Source of the DNA: Rubrivivax sp.
Lineage (GTDB): Bacteria > Pseudomonadota > Gammaproteobacteria > Burkholderiales > Burkholderiaceae_C
Assembly: GCA_016789955.1 (NCBI GenBank)
Contig: JAEUPB010000069.1
Span: 1 to 55,395, forward strand
Direction: 5' to 3'
DNA: 55,395 bases
The first letter of the stretch is position 1; every line of letters begins with the position of its first letter. Positions 1-7,300 of this stretch are shown piece after piece. The position numbers and the translations under genes were made by a program. Below the pieces are notes generated by a model. That model was not told the DNA's origin and did no database searches. It worked only from the letters and a program-made list of their open reading frames with translations.

Positions 1-72
1 AGCGCAGCCGACTTCACGGCCTACATGCGCGCCGAGGCCGCGGGAAACCTCCGCATTCTCGGCAAGCAGTGA
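1..72 (+). CDS. C-terminal end of an upstream phage gene (partial)
   Basis: An open frame enters from the left edge and ends at the TGA at 70-72, leaving 23 residues that end in ILGKQ. The decoration-protein gene follows after 25 bp on the same strand. In phages with a Mu gpT-type capsid this slot usually holds a head maturation protease or scaffold gene, but the visible residues are too few to identify it. Only the existence of a coding end is supported. Confidence 0.55.
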   Translation, partial: SAADFTAYMRAEAAGNLRILGKQ

Positions 73-97
73 GCAACACCAGCACCCGGAGCACGTC

Positions 98-874
98 ATG
101 ACGACCCTCGCCGCCAACAAGCCCCGCGCCTACGAGCTGGGCCGCACCAACAGCCTGCCGGTCATCGCGTCCGACATCATCTACGAGGGCGCCGCCGTCG
201 GCCTCGTGGACGCTACCGGGCACTGCCGGCCGCTCACATCCGTGGATCGCTTCGTCGGCTTTGCCGAGCGCAAGGCCGACAACAGCGCGGGCGCCGCCGC
301 CGCCGTCAACGTGGATCTGATCCAGTCCGGCCAGGTGCAACTGTCCGTGAGCGGCGCAGTCATCACGGACGTGGGGCAGCCCGTCTACGCCAGCGACGAC
401 GACACCTTCACCTTCAACCCGGCCGACGGCCCCTACATCGGTGTCGTGAAGCGCTACGTCAGTGCCGGCGTCGCGGTCGTGGAGTTCGACGCGCAGTCGA
501 ACCGCGACCCCTGGCGGCACAAGACGGTCCGCGAGACGCTGACCGGCACCAAGACCTTCGACGCGCAGGACAGCGGGAAGCTCTTCTGCGTCACCGACGC
601 AGGCGACGCCGATGCGCTGACGCTGCCGGCCATCGCCGACGGCCTGGGCGGCATCACGATCCTGGCGGTCGGCGCGTTCGGCTCCACCGCGGTGACGATC
701 AGCCCGCAAGCCGCCGACATGATCCTCGGCCCCGACATCTCGGGCGCCGACAACAAGGACCTGATTTGCACCAAGGCCACCCAGCGCCGCGGCGACTTCG
801 TGACGCTGGATCTGGGCGACGCCGACGGCTACGTCGTCACCGAGATGCGCGGCACCTGGGCGCGCGAGGCCTGA
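98..874 (+). CDS. Phage capsid decoration protein (DUF2190-like) with an extra C-terminal beta domain
   Basis: Probable head decoration (cement) protein of 258 residues, directly upstream of the major capsid gene. Residues about 5-130 read like DUF2190: an early PVIASDIIYEGAAVGL stretch, then FVGFAERKADN, then repeated short beta-prone segments ending near VVEFDAQSN. Residues about 140-258 form a second beta-rich module (GKLFCVTDAGD, LTLPA, AVTISP, VTLDLGDADGY, RGTW) of the kind attached to phage fibres and decoration proteins. DUF2190 proteins are usually about half this length, so this is a two-domain version. The ATG at 98 is preceded by a GGAG-like Shine-Dalgarno. The family call is from pattern recognition. 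Confidence 0.7.
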   Translation: MTTLAANKPRAYELGRTNSLPVIASDIIYEGAAVGLVDATGHCRPLTSVDRFVGFAERKADNSAGAAAAVNVDLIQSGQVQLSVSGAVITDVGQPVYASDDDTFTFNPADGPYIGVVKRYVSAGVAVVEFDAQSNRDPWRHKTVRETLTGTKTFDAQDSGKLFCVTDAGDADALTLPAIADGLGGITILAVGAFGSTAVTISPQAADMILGPDISGADNKDLICTKATQRRGDFVTLDLGDADGYVVTEMRGTWAREA

Positions 875-914
875 TCCAGACCCCTGACGCCTTCACCCTC
901 CGAGGACCAACACC

Positions 915-1868
915 ATGGACCAGTCGATCCTGAGCAGCCGCGCCGTTCTCGGCATGTACTACGCGCGGCTCGAGAACCCGATGAATGCCGGCTGGATCGC
1001 CGGTGTCTCCAACCTGTTCGGCAGCGACCAGGCCTCGGAGCAATACCCGTTCCTCGGCCAGATGCCGCGCATGCGCGAATGGCTGGGTGGCCGCCAGGCG
1101 AAGGGCCTGCGCAGCAACTCGCTGACCATCGCGAACAAGCACTACGAAGCCACGGTCGAGATCGCTCTGCGCGACCTGCGCCGCGACAAGACGCCGCAGC
1201 TGCAGGCGCGGATGGCCGAGTTCGCCGACGAGGGGGATGCCCACTGGGGCACGCTGCTGTCGGCGCTGATCCTCGCAGGGCCTTCGACTGCCTGCTACGA
1301 CGGGCAGTACTTTTTCGACACCGACCACTCCGAGGGCGACTCGGGGACGCAGGACAACGACATTCAAGTCGACATCTCGGCGGTACCGGGCGCCGGCAGC
1401 GACAACACGCCGAGCTTCCCGAACGCCGCGCAGATGCAGGCGGCCATCGTCAAGGGCGTGGCGCAGATCCTGAGCTTCAAGGATGACCGCGGCCGCCCGA
1501 TGAACAGCAACGCGAAGCGCTTCCTCGTCACGGTGCCGGTCGGCCTCTACATGCCCGCCATCGCGTCGCTGTCGGCGATCAACCTCGCCGCGCTGCAGCA
1601 GAACATCAACCCGGTGCAGGCGGCCGGGCTGTCGATCGACGTGCAGATGATGCCCGAGCTGACGTGGACCGACAGCTTCGCCGTCTGGCGCACCGACAGC
1701 CCCATCAAGGGCCTGATCCGGCAGAACGAGACCAACCCGATGGTCAAGATGAAGGACGAGCGCAGCGAGTTCGCCTTCGACAACGACGCGATCCAGATCG
1801 GCATCGACGCATGGCGCGGCGCCGATTACGGCCTGTGGCAGCGCGCCTGCTACGTGACGATGGTCTGA
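915..1868 (+). CDS. Major capsid protein, Mu gpT family
   Basis: Major head subunit, 317 residues, close to the roughly 305 of Mu gpT. Recognisable family features are the N-terminal segment with WLGGRQAKGL near residues 56-65, the LTIANKHYEATVEI strand, the YFFDTDHSEGD segment in the middle, and the C-terminal AWRGADYGLWQRACY. It assembles the icosahedral shell. It is flanked by the decoration protein 40 bp upstream and connector genes downstream, the normal order for this head type. The start at 915 follows a GAGGA sequence near 900. Because the tail genes downstream are lambda-like rather than Mu-like, the head and tail modules have different ancestries. Confidence 0.9.
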   Translation: MDQSILSSRAVLGMYYARLENPMNAGWIAGVSNLFGSDQASEQYPFLGQMPRMREWLGGRQAKGLRSNSLTIANKHYEATVEIALRDLRRDKTPQLQARMAEFADEGDAHWGTLLSALILAGPSTACYDGQYFFDTDHSEGDSGTQDNDIQVDISAVPGAGSDNTPSFPNAAQMQAAIVKGVAQILSFKDDRGRPMNSNAKRFLVTVPVGLYMPAIASLSAINLAALQQNINPVQAAGLSIDVQMMPELTWTDSFAVWRTDSPIKGLIRQNETNPMVKMKDERSEFAFDNDAIQIGIDAWRGADYGLWQRACYVTMV

Positions 1869-1877
1869 GCGGCGGCC

Positions 1878-2150
1878 ATGCGCTACCTCGCACTCGCCCG
1901 CGTTCGCGTCATGCCTGGCGCGCGCGTGAGGCTGAACAAGGACCAGGCGTTCAACGCTCGTCACCTGGTCGAGCTGCCGGCGGCCGACGGGTTCTGCAAC
2001 GTGCTGCACCCGTTCGACTTCAAGGCGGGCGACCACTTCGAGCTCGACGGCGACCTGCCGAAGAACCTCGCAGAGCCTGCGCCTGAGCCAGCGGCCGAGG
2101 CGAAGGCCCCGAAGAAGCCCGCCGCCAAGGCCGGCCCGGTGGAGGCCTGA
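1878..2150 (+). CDS. Small phage structural protein, unknown function
   Basis: 90 residues, starting 9 bp after the capsid gene stop. The first 60 residues look like a small beta-rich domain (RYLALARVRVMPGARVRL, then HLVELPAADGF and FDFKAGDHFELDGDLP). The last 30 are an unstructured Ala/Pro/Lys tail (EPAAEAKAPKKPAAKAGPVEA). Position between capsid and connector genes suggests a head or neck component or assembly factor. I do not recognise a named family. Confidence 0.6.
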   Translation: MRYLALARVRVMPGARVRLNKDQAFNARHLVELPAADGFCNVLHPFDFKAGDHFELDGDLPKNLAEPAPEPAAEAKAPKKPAAKAGPVEA

Positions 2151-2152
2151 CC

Positions 2153-2431
2153 GTGCCCATGGTCGAGGACCTGTCCGTCTTCTTCGATGCCGCCGAGTTC
2201 GGCACCGAGGCGCAGATCGGCAGCGCCGACGTGCTGGGCCTGCTCGAGGTCGGCTATCACGAGGTGGCCGGCATGGGCACCACAGACCCGACCTTCATCT
2301 GCGCCGCGTCCGACGCCGACAGTGTCGTCGAGGGCACCACGCAGCTGACCGCGGGCTCGGACACCTACACCATCCGCTCGGTGCAGCCTGACGGCACCGG
2401 CCTCGCCGTGCTGCTGCTGGAGGCCGCGTGA
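2153..2431 (+). CDS. Head-tail joining protein, gpFII-like
   Basis: 92 residues, somewhat shorter than lambda gpFII. Key stretches are an N-terminal VEDLSVFFDAAEFG and a C-terminal DTYTIRSVQPDGTGLAVLLLE, the pattern of the phage attachment/Gifsy-2 FII-like family, where the late beta strands pack on the head connector. The start could be GTG 2153 or ATG 2159, three codons apart on the same reading frame. The stop overlaps the next start as GTGA. Gene order (capsid, FII-like, tail terminator, tail tube) supports the call. Confidence 0.6.
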   Translation: MPMVEDLSVFFDAAEFGTEAQIGSADVLGLLEVGYHEVAGMGTTDPTFICAASDADSVVEGTTQLTAGSDTYTIRSVQPDGTGLAVLLLEAA

Positions 2432-2901
2432 GCCACGCTCGCCGCACCATCCGCGAGGCCGTGGTAACGGCCCTGTCCGGTGCCGGCATCGTCGCCGCCG
2501 GCCGGGTGCACGACCACCCATACAACCCGCGGACGGCCTTCCCCTCCCTCGTCATCGAAGACGTGGGGGCGAACTTCAGCGACGGCAACGTCACCGAGGC
2601 GCAATCGGTCATGGCGCTCGGCACGCAGGTCGACATCGAACGCCGCTATCGCTTCGCCGTCATCGTCGAGGTGCAGCAGTCCACCCAGGCGGCGCGCGAG
2701 CGCGATGACCTCTGCGCCGAAGTTGAGGCCGCGCTCGACGCAGCCTTCAACGCCGACGACATCCCCGGCGTCAAGCACGTGCACCCGATCGCCTACCAGG
2801 CGGCCGACGACAACAGCGGCGAGAAGCCCATCCGCCGCGGCCTGCAGGTCTTCGAGGCCCTCTACATCACGCCGCTCGGCGCACCCTCCACCTTCCTCTA
2901 G
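2428..2901 (+). CDS. Tail terminator / tail completion protein (gpU- or gpZ-like)
   Basis: 157 residues beginning at GTG 2428, which overlaps the previous stop by four bases (GTGA). The N-terminal helix (RRTIREAVVTALSGAG), a central strand set (RRYRFAVIVEVQQ) followed by a helical Glu/Ala/Asp-rich segment (ERDDLCAEVEAALDAAF), and a C-terminal edge strand (VFEALYITPLG) are typical of small tail-terminator proteins that cap the tail tube. Its slot just before the tail tube gene matches lambda gpZ/gpU. The exact family is not certain. Confidence 0.6.
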   Translation: MSHARRTIREAVVTALSGAGIVAAGRVHDHPYNPRTAFPSLVIEDVGANFSDGNVTEAQSVMALGTQVDIERRYRFAVIVEVQQSTQAARERDDLCAEVEAALDAAFNADDIPGVKHVHPIAYQAADDNSGEKPIRRGLQVFEALYITPLGAPSTFL

Positions 2902-2912
2902 GAGCGACAGCC

Positions 2913-3554
2913 ATGTCCTACCTCGCACTCGTCGGCTCGGCCTTCGCCATCACCACGGGCCTGGCCAGCGCCAAGGCGATCAGCAACATCACGAACGCCG
3001 ATCCGGGCGTCGTGACGGCAACGGCCCACGGCTACAACAACACCGACGAGGTCCTGCTGGTCACCGACTGGGAGGATTTCAACTACTCGATCTTCCGCGT
3101 CACCAACAAGACGACGGACACCTTCGAGCTCGCCGGCTACGACACGTCGAACACGACGTTCTATCCGGCCGGCAGCGACACCGGCAACGCCTACAAGATC
3201 AGCGGCTGGCAGTCGCTGGGCCAGATCCTCGGCATCACGCCGCAGGGCGGCGATGCGCGCTACGAAGAGCTGGCCCCGTTCGACAAGCGCAACGGCGTTC
3301 GAATCGCGACCGGCTTCAACCCGTCGAGCTTCGAGATGGAGCTCGGCTTCGACGACAGCCGCACCGATCAGACGCTGCTGCTCGCCGCGTCGCGGGCGCA
3401 GGAAAAGCTCGGTTTCCGCTTCACGCTGTCCGGCCCGACCTACGCCTACGCCTACGGCACCGTGTCCTGCTCGGCGCTGCCGATCTTCGATCGCATCCTG
3501 CGGCGCCGCGTCTCGGTGTCCATGGAAGGCATGTTCACCTCGTTCACGAGCTGA
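2913..3554 (+). CDS. Major tail tube protein
   Basis: 213 residues, preceded by a good Shine-Dalgarno (GGAG at 2901-2904) before ATG 2913. The sequence is beta-rich with alternating polar strands, and has a loop region around residues 30-90 (TATAHGYNNTDEV, then TNKTTDTFELAGYDTS) that resembles an Ig-like or ubiquitin/lectin-like insertion. The C-terminal third (LGFRFTLSGPTYAYAYG) carries the tube-type strands. Position between the terminator and the chaperone/tape-measure genes is the expected place of the tail tube gene in siphoviruses. Confidence 0.65.
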   Translation: MSYLALVGSAFAITTGLASAKAISNITNADPGVVTATAHGYNNTDEVLLVTDWEDFNYSIFRVTNKTTDTFELAGYDTSNTTFYPAGSDTGNAYKISGWQSLGQILGITPQGGDARYEELAPFDKRNGVRIATGFNPSSFEMELGFDDSRTDQTLLLAASRAQEKLGFRFTLSGPTYAYAYGTVSCSALPIFDRILRRRVSVSMEGMFTSFTS

Positions 3555-3557
3555 TCG

Positions 3558-3902
3558 ATGGCCTCCTACAAGCTGATCGTCTCCGACGAGGTCGCGTTCG
3601 ATGTCCGCTGGACGCTGAACGACAAGGGGGTCGAGCGCGAGTTCGGCTTCAAAGCCGAGGCGCACCGGGTGAGGGAGCCCGGCGCGGAGAGCGGCACCGT
3701 CGGCGACTACCTGTCGAGGGCGGCGCGCGTGCGCATGGTGGAGTGGATCGGCGACCCGCCAATCGAGGACGAGGAAGGCCGAGCGCCGGCACCCGGGCCC
3801 GCTGCCCTGGCGGGCCTGTACGAGGCGATCGACAAGCTGCCCGGCCTCGTGCTCGCCCGCTATCTGGAAGCGATCGGACCGAAGGCCAAGCTGGGAAACT
3901 GA
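3558..3902 (+). CDS. Tail assembly chaperone, gpG-like (zero-frame product)
   Basis: 114 residues, starting 3 bp after the tube stop. It lies between the tail tube and the tape measure genes, the position of lambda gene G. The gene ends ...KLGN-TGA with the heptamer GGGAAAC (3893-3899) just before the stop, so a fraction of ribosomes should slip back one base and continue to 4333. In lambda, the short and frameshifted products coat the tape measure protein and recruit tube subunits. Function is assigned from position plus the slippery site; the protein sequence itself is not strongly diagnostic. Confidence 0.75.
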   Translation: MASYKLIVSDEVAFDVRWTLNDKGVEREFGFKAEAHRVREPGAESGTVGDYLSRAARVRMVEWIGDPPIEDEEGRAPAPGPAALAGLYEAIDKLPGLVLARYLEAIGPKAKLGN

Positions 3903-3930
3903 CCCGGCTGGCCGAGCTGCTGGCAGCCGG
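3893..3930 (+). promoter_or_regulatory. Programmed -1 frameshift signal: GGGAAAC plus downstream stem-loop
   Basis: The heptamer G-GGA-AAC at 3893-3899 is in the correct phase of the zero frame (codons GGA AAC TGA), so both tRNAs can re-pair on GGG and AAA. Lambda uses GGGAAAG for the same purpose. Four bases after it begins a perfect 7-bp stem, CCGGCTG (3904-3910) with CAGCCGG (3924-3930) around a 13-base loop. The zero-frame stop at 3900-3902 lies in the spacer. The spacer is a little shorter than the common 5-9 bases. Confidence 0.85.
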
Positions 3931-4333
3931 CGCGTTCGTCAACGGAGAGAAGACCGATGCGCAGCGCAGCCGACAGCCGCCGGAAGACCCGCCCGATCCT
4001 CGCGACCCGCGAGCGGTCAACCGCGCCGCGGGCCTCGCGCGACTCGCCGCAGTTGTTCCGCCTCCCGAGGCCGTCGAGGAGTTCCGCCTCTGGTCCGAGC
4101 ACCTCCCGGCGTTCCGGCTCTTTGAGGCGGTGCAGACCCAACTTCGATGGAGCGACAACCGGCCGACAGGCCTCGACTGGGTGGGCGTGCGCGCGCATCC
4201 GGCGTGCTGGGCGCTGCCTGAAGACCAGCGCGAGCGTGTGCTTGGCGACGTGGCTGTCATCGAGCACCCATGGCTGGCGGAACGTAACCGCCGCATCACG
4301 GAAGCCCTGAACCAGGCCCCCCGGCAGCGATGA
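3899..4333 (+). CDS. gpT-like extension of the tail chaperone, read by -1 frameshift (DUF1799-like)
   Basis: After slippage at 3893-3899 the -1 frame stays open for 144 codons to the TGA at 4331-4333, giving a 258-residue fusion with the 114-residue upstream part. The extension contains VEEFRLWSEHLPAFRLFEAV followed by QTQLRWSDNRPTGLDW, the pattern of DUF1799 phage proteins that sit just before tape measures. In this frame there is no ATG, GTG or TTG until GTG 4130, which is past the start of that conserved block, so independent initiation cannot make the domain. The stop overlaps the tape measure start (ATGA). Confidence 0.8.
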   Translation: MTRLAELLAAGAFVNGEKTDAQRSRQPPEDPPDPRDPRAVNRAAGLARLAAVVPPPEAVEEFRLWSEHLPAFRLFEAVQTQLRWSDNRPTGLDWVGVRAHPACWALPEDQRERVLGDVAVIEHPWLAERNRRITEALNQAPRQR

Positions 4334-7300
4334 CCAGCGACATCCGCATCAAGATCGGCCTCGACGGCGTGCCTCAAGTGCAGGCCGGCGCGGCGCAGGC
4401 TGCGCAGAGCCTCTCGCGCGTCGGCGATGCGGCCGACCTCACGTCGCGCCAGGCGCGGCTGCTCACGCGCAACTTCGGCGACGCGGTGCGGGCTCTCGGA
4501 GGCGGCGACGGTGTGCTCGGGGCCGCGGCGCAGCGCGTCGGGCAACTGGGTATCGCCTTCGGCGGCTTCGAGGGCATCGCGGCGCGCATCACGCCGGCGA
4601 CGGCAGCAATCGGCGGCCTGGCGGCTGCAGCAGGTGCGCTGGCGCTGGCCTACAAGCAAGGCAAGGACGAAAGCGACGCCTACGCGAAGGCGATCATCCT
4701 CTCGGGCAACGCAGCCGGCACCACCATCGGCCAGCTGAACCAACTCGCCAAGGCGCAGGCGGCAGTCGCCGGTTCGCAGGGCAAGGCCGCCGAGGTGTTG
4801 ACGCAACTCGCCGCAAGTGGGCAGGTCGCCAACGGAGAACTCGGCAAGGCTGCGGCCGCCGCGATCCGCTTCGAGCGCGCGGGCGGTGCCGCAGCAGACG
4901 AGACGGCAAAGAAGTTCATCGAGCTGGGCAAGGACCCGCTCAAGGCGCTGATCAAACTCAACGAGGCCGAGAACTTCCTCAGCCTGTCGGTCTACAAGAC
5001 GGTCAAGTCGCTGGAAGAGCAGGGCAAGCGCACCGAGGCTGCGACGGCCGCGCAGACCGCATACTTCGACACCATCGAGGGTCGTTCGGCGCAACTTGAG
5101 CCGCGGCTCGGACTGCTGAAGAAGGCTTGGCAGGGCCTCGGCGACGCCGCGGCGAAGGCGTGGAACTTCATGCTCAACATCGGCCGTGAGTCCACGGTCG
5201 ACGAGCAACTTGAACAGGCCGCGAACGCCGTCGCGGCAGCGCAGGCCAAGGCCGCGACTCGCCGCGGCTCGGCACCGCGCACGGGCCTCGCTGATGTCTA
5301 CGGGCCTCAGAACGCGCTCCAGAACTTCCAAGGGCTCAACGCCGGCGCCGGCTACGAAGCCCTGAGCGCCTACTATCAGAAGACGAACGCAGCGGGCGTC
5401 AAGGCCGCCATCGCCGCCGACCAGGCGCCGAAGGTCAAGGCCACCGCCGACGCGTATGCCGACCTCGTGCGCGAGCTCGGCAAGCTGCGCCAGAGCCAGG
5501 AGGAGGAGCTCGCCAGCGGCGGGAAGGTGAGCGCCGCGCGGGCGCTGCAGATCCGCCTCATCGACCAGCTGGCCGACAAGGCCGGCAAGCTCACCTTTGA
5601 GCAGCGCAAGTCGCTGGCCGCAGAGATCGCGCTCCGCGTGGCCGCGCAGGAGGCCATTGACCTGCAGGCCGCCGAGCTCAAGTCGGCGCAGGAGATCGCC
5701 GCGGCGCGCATCGACGCCCGCAAGAAAGAGCAGCAGGCGATCGACGAGTACGCGCAGAAGCAGCGCGAAGCCACCGCGCAGAGCCTCAAGAGCGTGCGCG
5801 ATAGGGCGCAGAGCCTCGAGGACGAGGAGCAGGCGGCCGCGCTCGCGGCGCGGTCGAACATCAGCCTCGCGGAGGCCATCGAGCAAGTCGCCATCGCGCG
5901 GCTGCAGGAGCGCCGCGGGCGCCTGAACGACAGCGCCGAGGGCCAGGCTGCAGCGGCCGACATCGACCGCGAGATCGCTGCACGGCAGCGGCTGGCGGCG
6001 GCCATCGCCGGCAAGTCGCAGCGCGAGAGCGCCGAGAAGTCCGCGCAGGAGCTGCAGCAGGCCTACGTGCGCGCATACGATGAGATCAGCAGCGGCCTGA
6101 CCGACGCAATCATCCAGGGCGGCAAGAGCGCGGCCGACTACATCAAGGGCCTGTTCCGCACGCTCGTCCTGCGTCCGCTGCTCGAGCCATTCGTGCGGCC
6201 TGTGGCGGGCGTGCTGGCCGGCTCCACCGGGGCGGCGAGTGCGTTTGCCGGAACGGGTGCGGGCGGCGGGTCTGCGCTCGATATCTTCAGCGCCGGGAAG
6301 ACGCTGTATGAAGGCTTCTCCAGCGGGTTCGCCAGCGCCGGATCGCAGGCCGGGTCGCTCTACGCACGCGTTGCCGAGTCGCAGCTCGGCTCGCGCATCG
6401 GGCTGTCGACGCTCACCGAGGACGCGGCCGGGAACATCTTCCTGCAGCAGACCGGCGGCAGCCAGGCCGCGGGCTCGGCATTTGGCACGGTGGCCAGCAC
6501 GGCAGCCGGCGCCGCGGTCGGCATCTACGGCGGCCGGGCCATCAGCGGCGGCTACGCGGCCTTCGGCGGCAGCGGCAACGGCACCGTGAACGCCGGCACG
6601 GCCATCGGCGCCGTGGTCGGCAGCATCGTCCCGGTGATCGGCACCGCCGTCGGCGCTGCTGTCGGCGGGCTGATCGGCGGCGTGGTGAATCGGCTGTTCG
6701 GACGCCGCGCGCCGGAGGTCGAGGGCCGCAGCATCACCGGCACCATCACCGGTTCCGACTTCAGCGGCTCGACGGTCGCCGACATCGTCGAACGAGGCGG
6801 CGTGTTCCGCTCCGACCGCCGATCGCAGCAGACCGAGGCCATCACCGGCGACCTCGACAAGGCGCTCGACGAGGGCGCGAAGTCGCTCTCGGACCTGGCC
6901 GCGAAGTACGGCGCCGCGCTGGGCCTGCCCGCCGAGCGGCTCGCCGGCGTCACGGCAGACATCAAGGTCGCCATCACCGACAGCGCCGACGACAACGCGA
7001 AGGCCATCGCCGATGCGCTGCAGCAGTACGCCGACGCGCTGCTCGGCACCTTCGCCGCCGACATCGAGCCGTTCCGCAAGAGCGGCGAGACGGTGGCGCA
7101 GACCATCGAGCGCGTGGGCGGTGCGCTGCTGACGATCAACGACAGCCTCGACATGCTGGGGCTGCAGGCGCTCTCCACGAGCGTAGAGGGCGGGCGCGCG
7201 GCGGTTGCGCTGGCGGAGCTGTTCGGCGACGCGGGCACGTTCGCGCAGGCCTCGGCCTCCTACTACGCGGCATTCTTCACCGAGGCCGAGCGCGCCGACC

